Assembly (NCBI GenBank): GCA_015179125.1
Contig: WHVA01000372.1
Span: 52,344-116,343, forward strand
Origin: Gautieria morchelliformis
Lineage: Eukaryota > Basidiomycota > Agaricomycetes > Gomphales > Gomphaceae
Direction of reading: 5' to 3'
Length of the DNA: 64,000 nt
Below the pieces are notes generated by a model. The model saw only the letters and a list, made by a program, of their open reading frames with translations. It did not search any database and had not been told where the DNA came from. Below are positions 1 through 11,189 of this stretch, in pieces; position 1 is the first letter of the stretch; each line of letters opens with the position of its first letter. The position numbers were made by a program, and so were the translations under genes.

Positions 1-1907
1 CTCAGACGCTAGGTGTCCTAACGAAGGAAGGGTGCAAGACATGGGAGGACCATCTCTGGGCCCGCATCAGCGCTCTCTGCGAAGAAAAGTTGTCAGAAGC
101 AATGGGACGTCTAGGTCCCAACTTCTGGGAGTACGGGACAAAAGCTTTCAATGCACCAGCGGCGACAGAGGAGGTTGTTATCTCTGAGCATACGACACTT
201 GACGAAGTGCGAAGAGTCCTGGGGAAAATGAGCGAGTTGAATGTAGAAGAGGGGTTAGTCGCTCTCCATGAGAACGTGAGGAGTCACTGAACATTCTGGC
301 GCAGGCCTGGAGCTGGAGATCCTTTCCATGTTACCCAGCTGCGTGTTGTTCTCGATCAAGCCGATTCACTTCTCGATGATTTTGGAGATTACCTGGGGTC
401 CTCGGAGCTCCCCCACAGCGCGCCAGAGTCCTTGCATGTGCTCTACAAACTTAGTCCTCTACTAATGCGAATCTTGACAGATACGCCCGTCTAACACGTT
501 TTTTTTCCCATCTATGCCTCTTCTTCGATCACATTGAGGTCCCTGTGTCTCCGTTGGCATCACAGAAGATCTTGGAGGCTTACGTCAGCGTCCTCGAGGT
601 GCGTATTCAATATTTCATCTGTGGCTTTTGAGGTCATCATGAATGTAAATGTACTCTTGTAACAGGACCAAGGCCAGACCGATCTGATAGCCCAGTATGC
701 TGCGGCATTGGGAGACAACGCTGTCAGCCGTTATGCGCTTTTCTTGGCTGAATTGCCTGTATCAACTTCATCTCACGAACGACGTGGAGCCTTGCTCCGT
801 GCTCATGAGTTTGGACTAGACATTAGTCGAGTAGCCCTTGGAACAGCGGATATGTGCATGGATCGAGCATTCAAGGTGCGAACCCGGGTTTTCTAATATA
901 CATTGAAACGCACCAACTAGTCTTGGCAGGCCCTCCCCAGCCTTTTGGGACCTTATCCACCTGTTTCTTCCGATCCCCGCAAGTTATCTGATGCTGAGCA
1001 GGCGCTCATCAACGCCACCGACTGGCTCACTTTCCAAGAGTCGACCTATCGTCCTGCTGTCGTTCGAATCAACTCAGTTCTACGGTACTTTCTGGGCAAG
1101 TTGTCGCGTTTGTGTAAGATATGTTCAGTGCAAGTCTTGATGATCTTCTCTGAACAGGTACCGGGAATTTGCATGCCTGCCATGAGCTGCGTGAACGGCG
1201 ACCAACCACCTTAAGAGATGACCCGCCCGGCCAACCATCTGATCGTTACGAGTCACTGCATTTTGAGAGATTCTTTATAGCATGGGCGGCTTTGGGCCTA
1301 GCAGACCACCGTGGCTCTCAACTCACGCGCCCCATGGCAAATTCACAAACCCGGGAGCAAGAGATCAATTTGTACGAGGTCCGCTGAGTATGCCTTGTGT
1401 TGTCTGAGCATACTGTCTGACCCCTTTTCCTAGACCACCTTGAAAAGGGCGCAACAACAAGTCTTGGACCTGCTCACTCACGGTTGGCTACAGCTGGATC
1501 AGCTAGGGGAGACATCTGGTAAAGGTGTGGATACTTGGCCCTGTGTTTTGGTCTGACAGGATACTTTAGATGCAACCAGATGGTCTGAATTGGCTCGGGT
1601 GAGGGAAATATATATCCCGGAACTAGTTATTCGCCTCCATCGATGCTTATATGACTCACGTACCGTGATCCCTCGGTGTGTTTACACTGTCCTGCCACTT
1701 CTACTCTGCCCTAACCTCGGTGACAGTAACATCAAGTCGGCGTTGATGCTGGCGAACATAGTGGCGGACTCACGATATGAGCTCTACGACGCGTTCCAAA
1801 ATCCATACGGGAATAGGCTAGGAGAATATTTGCAATGCGTCAAAGAGGCTATTCTGGGAGGACTAGAAGGCGGCAGCTCAGATCCATTTAGGGTCGTCGC
1901 AGCCTGA
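1..1907 (+). CDS. NUP84: Nuclear pore protein Nup84/Nup107, C-terminal part
   Basis: Scaffold nucleoporin of the Y-shaped Nup84/Nup107 complex of the nuclear pore. The 5' end lies outside the window. I read about eight exons: the first runs from base 1 to a GTTAGT donor near 255, then comes a segment with PFHVTQLRVVL, then RFFSHLCLFFDHIEVP followed by YVSVLEDQGQTDLIAQYAAAL, which is the family signature. Later exons give TDWLTF and IYIPELVIRLHRCLYDSR, a helical C-terminus typical of the family. The last exon ends LGGLEGGSSDPFRVVAA and stops at 1907. All joins use short introns; one at 1096-1157 uses a GC donor. The protein looks intact as far as seen. Family assignment rests on remembered motif order, not on an alignment. 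Confidence 0.85.
1096..1157 (+). other. GC-AG intron in the Nup84 gene
   Basis: The frame before and after joins only if this 62-base intron starts with GCAAGT and ends with CAG. GCAAGT after G is the usual consensus of the rare GC donor class. The joined codons read FLG then TGNLHACHELRE, which continues the nucleoporin frame. Confidence 0.65.
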
Positions 1908-2096
1908 AGTGTATATGATACATTGGGAAACAGTTTTACGCGGGACATGGCAATTCACTAAGGTCGAAGCTCTGATCTCTTTTTCAAGGGACGTAGAAGC
2001 TGGCACGACTCTCTGACCCCATAGTACTGGTACGGTCTCCATGTAGTGTACAAGGGAGGTGTGTACGGTAAGCTAGGTTGGACCGCGTAGTCGGAT

Positions 2097-2625
2097 GGAA
2101 CTCGTATAAATAGTAACGGCAAATATAACGCGCGATGTTGAATTCCAAATCACTGACATCTATCTATATCGACGCCCGACGTACCTTGGAATGCACCAAC
2201 ACGGGCACTAGTGTCAGGTAGGTTAGGTTATGTGTCTCTGTTTATCTGGCGAGAAGGCCACTCAAACACACAATGACCTTGGATGTATTCAATGTTGAGT
2301 CTGTAGAAAACAGCCTGGCAGGATATCTGGGAGCGGGTAGCGGAATGGTCTTGGATGGCGAAAACTGAAGTCCTATGAATGTAAGGATGGACTGCAGTCA
2401 TGAGTAAAATGAATTTAGGCTGCTGTAAATGAGATTTACAATGACTTCGGCTTAAAAGAAGATTAGTTTATTCAAACGCACAGAAGTCTGACACACCTAT
2501 CTAAAGTGCCACCAAAATTACAGTCACTACAAGGCAAGTGAGTCCAAAGTACATATCCGAGTCACTTGAAACACATTAACCTATTTTGCTGTCATGATAT
2601 AGCGCGTATATCCGAAGTATGATGA
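2097..2625 (-). repeat. Inverted, decayed copy of the 3' half of the DUF6533 gene
   Basis: Read on the minus strand, this segment matches 4612-5157 on the plus strand almost throughout, including exon and intron positions. It encodes the same LIILRIYALYHD exon, the VTVILVAL exon and the AEV.VNLIY exon. It carries damage the other copy lacks: the tryptophan codon after VTVILVAL is TAG here. The arms are close in sequence but clearly diverged, with scattered substitutions and small indels. The match fades near 2097 and stops at about 2625. Confidence 0.8.
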
Positions 2626-3975
2626 GCGATATGATCACACGGCGTCTTCACTGCCACAAAATAGCAAAAAAATGTTAGTACATGGGTGTTCATCAATGCG
2701 ACATAGCTTTCATTAGTGTGGGGGCCGTGCCTTGGGACCCTGCCTTCGGCCAGTGGATGAAATCGCTCTTGGCAAAGTCCCATCAACGCGGCTCCGAGTC
2801 TATTTCTCACCTTTAATGGCATGACGAGAGCTGTGACGGAGGAAAATGCGAGAAAGCATGCTGGATGGGAACATGGATTCGGGGATAAACCTGGAGGGAT
2901 ATTACTTGCCAGTAGTTCTGGACGGTGAGACTTTGGCTCAAGATCCAGTAGTGTACAAGTTCTAGTCCGACTCGGGAGTCGGGACTTGCGTGGAGTCGCG
3001 GTAACATTCCGGTTCTGGTGACCATCATATCCTGAATCACTTCATGCATCAGGAGAAAAAACAGGGTGTTGCTTAGCTTCACGTGGCGTATCTAGTAGGA
3101 CTTTTAGGGCCGTAGCAACCCCCCGCGCCCCCCTGTCACGTACTACCCTTCGTAGTTGACCTAGTGCCCATCTAGTGCACCATAGTGCCCAGTAGCACCC
3201 ACGTATGGTTGTGTAAGTGTCTGTAGCCTGCTCATGCTAGCCTGTATAGTTGCGTAGATCTTACGGAAGGCTACGGAGGCTACTAGTAGGATCCATAAGC
3301 AGTGGCACGTAATTTGGGCGCTACTACCAGCGTTTCGTTTTTCGGTGAAGAGAGCCTCGCACTCTAGTGAGCTCAAAGATCTAAGCCATCAAAGGTATAC
3401 CTATGTTTTCCAAATTGCTTCCAGATTCGGAGGAAAGGTATCACCGCTGCTGTGCTTCATATTTCCTACTCCTGCCACGAGCGCTGAAAATATAGCGCGA
3501 TCACACTAGCACCACCCGGGTGATGACACCGAGGCCAAATACGTCTGCGAGAAGCTACAGCTAATCGCGTCGAGGGCTTGCCATCGAACCTGTAGGTTTG
3601 CAATACTATGCGCACAATCGACTAATATACACCCCACGCGTGTAGCTTGCGGCGTTAGTTAATTTATGCATCACACCCATCCCCGGTGGACTTGTTGGAT
3701 ACTGTACGGTAGACAAAGATGCCAGTGACTCACAATACTGATTAATACAAGTTCAACAGGCAACGGCACACACCTGGAGCACCCTATCTGCCAGCTGAGG
3801 TTGATGGTGATTCACTCCAAAGTTCCCTTACCAGCGTCCAACGACAAGCTCACTATCAGGTTTACGATGATACTGATCGTCGAGCATATATAACAGCTTC
3901 CCATATCAGCTAGGAAAAGTGGACGCCGGTCACCGATCCTTACCATTACCGAATATCCACCACCTCCACTGTACT
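2626..3975. other. Spacer between the inverted copies; promoter of the DUF6533 gene at its right end
   Basis: No coding family recognised. Open frames on the minus strand here show no family motif. The right end looks like a fungal core promoter: TATATAA at 3887-3893, a pyrimidine-rich stretch, then the ATG at 3976. Around 3100-3300 short GTAG and GTGCC words recur without a clear period. Confidence 0.5.
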
Positions 3976-5325
3976 ATGGATTCACAAATTGCGGAGCTCA
4001 CTGCGGGGTTTCGGGTCAACATCATCAACAGCAGTAAGGTATACGTTGATCATTTATTCATGTCATTTACCCTGAATCCCTGAAAGTGGCCGCTACAACA
4101 TTGCTGTTGTACGAAATATTGATCACCTCTGGCCAAGAAATAAGATATATCTGGCTGTATGAACCATACCACCCGTAATTTTTCTGTGATGTTACTCACA
4201 CTACTTGTAGTAGAAGTTCTTGGACGAAGATCAATGTTTTACACATCCTTATCCGATATTACGCCTTGGGCTACCTGCTTATCAGCGCATATTGTATATA
4301 TAAAGCCTTTCCTGTGTATTCTACTTATTTCTATCTAATATGCTAATGTAGCAGCAGCCAACGCAAATTTATCTGTAGAGGTGATACCATTTATTGTGTT
4401 TGTCGCGCGACATTGCTCACTCTGCTGTGTTTTGGCAGTTGTATGACCAGTCTTCATGCTGCTGTGAAAAGAGTATCTTGATCTGTTCACGTATAGTTGC
4501 ACAACCTTCAACGGATTCGAATTCTGGTATGAGGTGTTAATTTGCCTTATTTATACCATATAAACTTACAATGTTGGATGGGGGCCGCGGTCTTTGTCCC
4601 TTTCGTTGATCTGCTCATCATACTTCGAATATACGCGCTATATCATGACAGAAAAATAGGTTAGTTGGTTTCAAGTGATATGTAATTTGGACTCATGTGC
4701 CTTGTAGTGACTGTAATTTTGGTGGCGCTTTGGATAGGTGTGTCAGACTTCTGTGCGTTTGAATAAACTAATCTTCTTTTTAGCCGAAGTCGTTGTAAAT
4801 CTCATTTACAACATCCTCGATTCATTTTACTCATGACTGCAGTCTGTCCTTATATTCATAGGACTTGAGTTTTTGCCATCCAAGACCATGCCCGATCCAC
4901 TCCCAGGTATCCTGCCAGGTTGTTTTCTACTAGAATCAGCATTCAATACATCCAAGGTCCTTGTGATGTGTGGGTGGGTGACCTTGCCAGATAAATAGAG
5001 ACACGTAACCTAACCTACCTGACACTAGTGCCCTCATTGATGCATTCCAAGGTACGTTAGGCGTCAATATAGATAGACTTTAGTGATTTGGATAATCAAC
5101 ATCGTTAGCCATATATTTTTCCCTTACTATGTATAAGTTGTTTATACGAGTTAAATCACTTGGCTTTTCTATGACTCCAATATTGAAAGTGTTCTTCAGG
5201 TGAGTTCAAATCTTTGTCTTTCCATCATCTTCAACTAAGCACACTTGTGTAGGGATGGAGTGGGGTACTGCTTGATGTGGGTTTCATATTTCTTCTCAAC
5301 AAGATTCACAAGCTGATAATCTGTA
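3976..5325 (+). pseudogene. DUF6533-domain membrane protein, probably damaged
   Basis: Basidiomycete-specific multi-helix membrane protein family of unknown role. Exon 1 (MDSQIAELTAGF) ends at GTAAGG near 4034; exon 2 reads AATTLLLYEILITSGQEIRY, the hallmark DUF6533 start; exon 3 reads LRSSWTKINVLHILIRYYAL. Further exons give VDLLIILRIYALYHDRK, VTVILVALWI, AEVVVNLIYNIL, PLPGILPGC and, after an intron at about 5199-5252, VFFRDGVGY. The order fits the family. Two problems suggest decay: no clean acceptor joins the exon near 4500 to that at about 4575, and after RDGVGY the family-like continuation lies in another frame. I cannot exclude an unusual splice pattern. Confidence 0.7.
4612..5157 (+). 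repeat. Right arm of the DUF6533 inverted duplication
   Basis: Plus-strand partner of 2097-2625. It contains several exons of the DUF6533 gene, so the repeat is a duplicated gene part rather than a transposon end. Both arms point outward, away from the 2-kb spacer. Confidence 0.8.
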
Positions 5326-6576
5326 ACTCCTGTTTTCAAGTGTCTTTGGTGAGTGATAACCTATGTTACTTTCTTTTTTTATTGGGGAGAGGAACAGCTA
5401 TGTACCTTCTTTCCATATTGTTGCTCACCACTGCAGCTCCACAGTTACAACGATTTGGGCAGCTGTGTGTACATCCCCAACTGATTGATGATCCATGATT
5501 TACTTCCAGGATTCCATAAAGATGGATCATGTCCATTGTCACAATCTCAGTAAGATTCATTCCCTTCACTTGCACCACATTCTCATGCAAGAGATTTAGG
5601 CTGGGAGGTTAGTTTTGAACCTTAGAGATGTTGCAGCTGACAAGTCGGGTCACTGGGGGCACTGGATGGCAAGTGGATGGAGACCGCCATTGCCATGGGC
5701 CTCCACATCAACTATCATCAGTTAATAGAGTGAACATGTCACAAATAGTGTATGGTACATGTCAGGTCTCTCATTGAATGGACCTGAAGGGGAATGTATA
5801 TAGGATTAGTTGCATCAGATACAAAGATATATTCCCACTTGATATAATACTGCTGACAAGTCCTGAGGTCACCATGCAGAATGAAAAAGTCATGGTGTTT
5901 GTACTGTAAAAGTACACAACTATGCTGAGAGACTTCATTTGCTTCCAATTTTGCCTCCAAATCCTGCTATATGATATCCTGGGGTCCTTAACAGGCCCCT
6001 TAGTCTCAGTGAGTATTACAATGTGGGAGAAGAGAAAGAGGATTAGAAGCGCTCAGGGCTGTGTGGGAAAAGATTCCATGCACAACAAGTAATACCTCAG
6101 CATCTCAATAGTTTTCCAACATCAGCAGTATCATGAATGTCACCTTGTCCACACACACACACACACACAGAGAGAGGCTACATCTAACTACTATTCTAAT
6201 GTTCTCCTGTTAGTTAGACTGCATGATATGGCTCCCATATATAATGAGCCAGTGTATTGCTGGAGCATCACAGACATGGCCTCAAATGCCAAGTCCAAAG
6301 AGGGTCAGAGTTGGTGAGGTGTGGATAGGTCTGTATGCTCTGTGAAAGCATCATGTGTCAGAGAATTGTTGGATGGCAGTGGAAGTGTAACAGTGTGGTC
6401 TGTCATATTGCATAGGGCTCAGCACCATACCATACATGGGTACAGCCACTTTATGGTGTCACACATACCATATCCGTTCCATACCCAGGACCACCAAGAT
6501 GCTTGATGGTATGTGTAAATCCACCATATGCCCATGAACTTGGATCGAATTATAGTAGCTATTCCCTACATCCTTA
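5326..6576. other. Non-coding stretch with an AC microsatellite
   Basis: No convincing gene on either strand. A short AC dinucleotide run sits at 6151-6169 followed by GAGAGAG. The stretch ends at the 9-base target site of the LINE. Confidence 0.5.
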
Positions 6577-6750
6577 TTCACCACTGGAACTCCTTTTGTA
6601 CTCCGACCACCACCACTGGAAGGGTGCTTAACAAAGTTCTACACACATTTCCCTATTTCCTCACATAGACACCCCTCTAAAAGACTTTCCGCTACATAAC
6701 CTCATATCTACACACGTATACACATCGAAAACCCACCAGCCCCAGCTCCG

Positions 6751-9276
6751 ATGTCGAATGACGCGTCAACAAGTGGGGCGAGGGGTAGGAACATGCCGAT
6801 GCAACGTCCAACGACCCCGGCCATGGCGCAGGCCAAGTTAGATGCCCAGGGACGCATCCAGCCTCGAACTGCGACGGGAACAGAGAAAAGCTGACAGAGC
6901 CAGCGAAGCGTGCAGGACAACCCCTGGAGAGGTGGGCGCCAATGACCCGACCGACCACTAGGGGAGCCACAGCTGACACGGAAACGCTGACACCCGAAGA
7001 AATCAGGGATCTTCCGGGGCAGGAGATAAAGAATGCTGAAGAAGGTAAGCATTATCTCAAACACACGCTACTGACAGTGCCAGGTGCCTCGTGGATGATT
7101 GACACGCTGTCCACTGCCCTGATACAAGTCACGCAGTACAAGGGGGTGCCACGACAGGCGGTCAATGCGATGAGGTCCATCGGCTTCGCACTAGAAAGAG
7201 TCGAGGACGATGAGAGGAGCCTGAGGGTTGTGAACTTAATAGGGGCGAGCATCGGGGCAGAGAGTGCTGTGCTCGCAAACAGGATACAGGAAGCCACGGA
7301 ATTGGTCGACAAAGCTGCTGCAGTCGCCGGAGAGGCAGCTAGGGCGTCCCAGCAGGCCACCAAGAAAGCGACAGCTGTGGTGGAGACGATGCAGACTACG
7401 TCCTCTGCGGTCACTACCATGGCGACCAAGATTAGCAAGACCACATCCAGTTATCGAGACACCATACTCAAGGCTTCGACGGCACCGCAGCAGGTATCAA
7501 CAAGGGCGCACACTCTAGACGCCAGGGTGCGGGCAAGAGAAGGAATTAAGCAGCGACAGGCACTTGTCAATGCCGCAGCCCTGGGGGATCACATTCTAGT
7601 GGACCTAGACAACACCATGCTCGTGCTGAAAGCCAACGAGGTCATCGGTGATATGGAATCGGACGGCACCCAAGCCGTCGTTAGTGCCAAGAGGCTTGCC
7701 AACGGAGGCGTTCTGTTCGAGCTCAACTCCGAGGGCTCGGTGAGGTGGCTCAATGAAGCATGGCACAGAGTACAATTCATGGAGGCTCTGGCGCCCGATG
7801 CCAGGATAAAGGCACGGCTCTTCCCACTCATGCTCCAGTTCATACTGCTGCACTGTGAGCCGGAGAGGGAGGGCGAGCTGCGGGGGATGGAGGAGAACAA
7901 TAAGCTCCCCCTTGGCGCGATCAACAAGGCCAGGTGGATCAAGCCCAAGCAGCGTCGCGCCGCCAGCCAGACCTGCGGCCACGCACTGATTACCTTCACC
8001 ACACCAGAGATCGCCAACAAAGTCCTCACCGACGGATTGATAGTGTGCCAGAAATGGGTATACGCAGTGAAGTGTATAAAAGAGCCCACGTGATGCCTCA
8101 AATGTCAAGGGTGGAATCACCTATCTTATGTCTGCCCGCAAATCTGCGACATGTGTGGTACCTGTGGTGGGCGGCTGTTACGTATCGAGATTTCCGCTAA
8201 GTCGGAACTGGAAAGGACAGTGGCTTCAACTTATAGGTTGCGCCCCCAATGAACTATCGTCCTAGGTATTTCGGAACTGAGTCGGAAGTCGGAAAGTACT
8301 GAACCAAAGTTTTGGTCGGAACTTCAGTCGGAACTGAGGCGGAAGGCGGAGAGAAACTGAGATCTTGCTAGACTCGCTGTGCTAAGAACAGGAGATGGAG
8401 CGAAGGAAATCAAGTATCGAAGGCGATTATCTGATTGCAGAATAACAGACATACATGAGGGGGTTTTATACAAAGAGCTGAGACAACAGGTAATGATATG
8501 GTACTAAGCAAATTCCGGAGGAAGCGGAAGTCGAGTAGACAATGCGTGGGAACTAACTATTGGGAACAATGGGACTACAAGGGGGGTTCAGGGTAAGGTA
8601 GAACAATGGCAAAGAACAAGGGGTCGGGAAAACATATCTGACAACGAATTACAAGGGTGGCCGGATATATGGTCTTGATGGACTGTGAGGTGGGTCCAGT
8701 GGGTCCGAGTAATAGAGTCGAAAGAACAAGGGAAATGTACAAGGGGTGGAATGTCGGAAATAACGGAGGGGCGGAAGGTGTTGCGGAAATATCGGAGGGG
8801 CGGAAGGTGTGGCGGAACTGAGGGTCGGAAGTCAGAAATGAACAGTCGTAACAGCGGCACAAAACCTCAACCTGTGATCAGACGAAGCAGTACTGCATGT
8901 CATGCAGGACAAACAACCACACCAGTTGGGCAAGGGCCTGCCCCACCTTCTTAGGTAAGTGTGCAGAGATGGATGCTAAACTACTTGAGAATCAGATGCC
9001 CTACTTCCCCACTGAAGAAGCCTGGACTCATGTGTCACAGCCCCCAAACCGCCTCCCCCTATAATCCCATCGGCCGCTCAGCCTCTCATGCCGACATATG
9101 CCAGGGACTGGGAGACAGTCACACACAGAAAGGGTGGCTACAGGCAGGCGACCCTGCCCTACAGACGCAGGTCACCTCCCCCTCAAAAGGGATGGCAGAC
9201 GCAGCCAGGACCCCCACAGCCACATGCCAGCCCTCTCACCACTCCCAACAACATCAGCCTAGGCCCCACTGCTTGA
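6751..9276 (+). pseudogene. LINE ORF1 (gag-like nucleic-acid-binding protein)
   Basis: Starts at the ATG at 6751 (MSNDASTSGARGRN), shifts frame near 6880, then runs open to 8093 with an Ala/Thr-rich, probably coiled-coil middle. Directly after a TGA at 8091-8093 comes a zinc knuckle, CLKCQGWNHLSYVC. A second knuckle, CGTCGGRHKTSTC, is split by the solo LTR at 8176-8853 and reforms when that is removed. A third follows, CMSCRTNNHTSWARAC, near 8898-8945. Another frameshift near 9060 leads to the Pro-rich end, stop at 9276. Three CCHC-type knuckles at the C-terminus are typical of LINE ORF1 proteins binding element RNA. Confidence 0.85.
8176..8853. mobile_element. Solo LTR inside LINE ORF1
   Basis: 678 bases that start TGTTACG and end CGTAACA, flanked on both sides by GCGGC (8171-8175 and 8854-8858). 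Excising it with one duplication copy restores a CCHC knuckle in frame. It holds many GTCGGAA/GCGGAA words but no coding capacity, which fits a solo LTR left after recombination of a full element. Orientation and family unknown. Confidence 0.85.
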
Positions 9277-9621
9277 AGGGGAAACATAGATGGAAACGAC
9301 GGGCCACCCCCACCAACCCAGTAGTGATGTCTTACGTGCTAGAACCATCACCAAAGAGACTGAGAATATACCAACAAAATCTCAATAAATCCGACAAGGC
9401 CCAATACGGCCTCATCAACTCTACAATACGCGTGGAGAATGACCTAATACTGCTACAAGAACCCTACATAGACACGCTGGGAAACATGAAGGCTAACCAC
9501 AACTGGCGAGTACTATATCCTACTTCCTATCTTACTGACCCAGCTGCCAAGCATTTGGTGATACTGGTGAATGCAGCACTGGACACCGACACATGGTCAC
9601 AAATTTTTTTCACTGGGTCAA

Positions 9622-10020
9622 TGTCAGGGTTCACGTGTTTCCTTCCACAAGTTTCTATTTCCTTCCATGAGTTTCCGTCACCTTCCATCAGTTTCCATAA
9701 CCTTCCGTCAGTTTCTATAACCTTCCGTCAGTTTCCGTGACCTTCCATCAGTTTCCGTCACCTTCCGTAACCTTCTACAAGTTTCCGTCTTCCCTATTAT
9801 GTAAGCCTTGCCAGCGCTATAAGACTGTAGCCCATGTGGTGGTGTTTCCTCAGCTTGATCTCTGAGGATACCCACTACACAGGCAAGTCCCCATGTATCT
9901 ATCGTTGGTAGAGTTATAAACTGAGGATACCAACTACACAGTTGGTCATTGTCCTAGTATTGGCTCTTATCTCCTTAAGTATCTTTTGGTTGTGGCTTCG
10001 TCATTAGTGTTGCCCTCACA
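9622..10020 (+). repeat. 5' LTR of the chromovirus
   Basis: 399 bases, TGTCAGG...CCTCACA. The first half is an array of CCTTCCRTSAGTTTCCGT-like words. A TATA-like GCTATAAGAC at about 9816 precedes a likely transcript start near 9850. It is 79 bases longer than the 3' LTR, mainly because CTGAGGATACC.ACTACACAG is present twice with a short spacer. Confidence 0.93.
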
Positions 10021-10022
10021 GA

Positions 10023-10032
10023 AGATCAAGCT
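10023..10032 (+). promoter_or_regulatory. Probable self-priming primer binding site
   Basis: AGATCAAGCT lies two bases after the 5' LTR and is the exact complement of AGCTTGATCT at 9852-9861, which falls about 30 bases after the TATA-like box, that is, near the expected 5' end of the transcript. Tf1/sushi-type chromoviruses prime reverse transcription with the 5' end of their own RNA in this way. I see no tRNA-like TGG primer site here. Confidence 0.6.
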
Positions 10033-10039
10033 CATAGGA

Positions 10040-11178
10040 CGACCCCACACACTTTTCTTAACCAGCCTTCATCTCAGCCTATAGCAGACCAACTCCCAGA
10101 CGCATACTGGGACTCCCTGGGTGACCATGGGCCATTTCTTCGAGGCCTCCTTTCCAGCCAAGCACTGCAGCTGCAGCAACTTCAACTGCAGAATCAGGAA
10201 CTGCACAATCAGATTGTTAACATTCACGACCACTTAGCCAATGCTGCCACCAACGCTGCTGTTGCTGCTGCTCAGCCCCTCAGTACCTCCCAGTGTCCCT
10301 CCATCTACTCACTCTATCAAAGCAGCAGAACCGGAGAAGTTCAATGGAGACCATGCAGAGACTGAAGGGTTTATCAGGTCTATCAAGTTGTCCATCGCTG
10401 TCCAGCCAGCATTCTTCCCAGATGAGCGCACAAAGATCCTATATGCTCTTTCCTTCATGACGGGAGGCTCTGCGGAGATATGGGCACACAACGAGACACA
10501 GGCTGTCATTGATGCACCTCCTCTATATCCACTCTGGAGGGGTTTATTGAATGTGTGGAGGAGGCCTTTGGGGACCCAGATCGTGCCAGAACGGCTCGCA
10601 CTAAGCTGCATGACCTTAGGATGGCGTCAGGAATGTCAGCAGATGAATACACGGCTCAATTTGAGATCCTGGCAGGCAGGACAGGCTTTAATGATGAGGC
10701 ACTCGAGGATGCCTATGCTCGTGGCCTTCCAGCAGGTATCCTTGACAAGATCCACACCCAGCCCTTTCTTCCATCCAACCTCAAAGCCTGGAAGGAAGCA
10801 GCCTGTCAGATTGACCGCAATCATCGCCGTCTGTTAGAGGTCAGGAAGGCACAGACACCTCATGTCCCTAATCGCCCTCCTCCTGCCCGACCACTCCACA
10901 CTCCTGCTATGGCTCCTGTTGTCACAGCACCACCCAGTAATGCGACACCTATGGACATTGACTCATCCCACCGCCGCACCGAAACATGAACCTGCTACAA
11001 CTGTAAGAGACCTGGTCACATTTCACCAGACTGTCCTGAACCTCGCAAGCCACGAATCTGTGCAAACCTCACAGAGGCAGACATTGCAGCAATTGTCTCT
11101 AAATCTGTAGCAGCGGCAATGGAGGAACGCAAACAGAAGGTGGAAGCCCCTGTCCAAGAGGAAGGAAAGGGTTTTTAG
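10040..11178 (+). pseudogene. Chromovirus gag
   Basis: The N-terminal part (DQLPDAYWDSLG, then a Gln-rich helix) lies in one frame; it shifts near 10300 to a second (EPEKFNGDHAETEGFIRSIK, FMTGGSAEIWAHNE) and again near 10530 to a third (SADEYTAQFEILAGRTGFND, YARGLPAGI), the usual retrotransposon gag fold. A zinc knuckle CYNCKRPGHISPDC follows a TGA at 10987-10989. The frame ends at about 11178. No start codon is evident upstream of the first segment, so the original start may be lost. Confidence 0.85.
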
Positions 11179-11189
11179 GCCAGTCAGCG

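Noticed and set aside
2140-5095. Inverted arms considered as terminal repeats of a DNA transposon
   Set aside because: The arms contain exons of the DUF6533 gene with conserved introns, so this is a gene duplication.
6151-6169. AC microsatellite considered as Z-DNA or regulatory site
   Set aside because: Too short and common; nothing nearby supports a role.
6692-7064. Two open frames on the minus strand opposite the LINE 5' region
   Set aside because: They mirror the plus-strand LINE 5' UTR and ORF1 and have no family motif; plus-strand reading is coherent.
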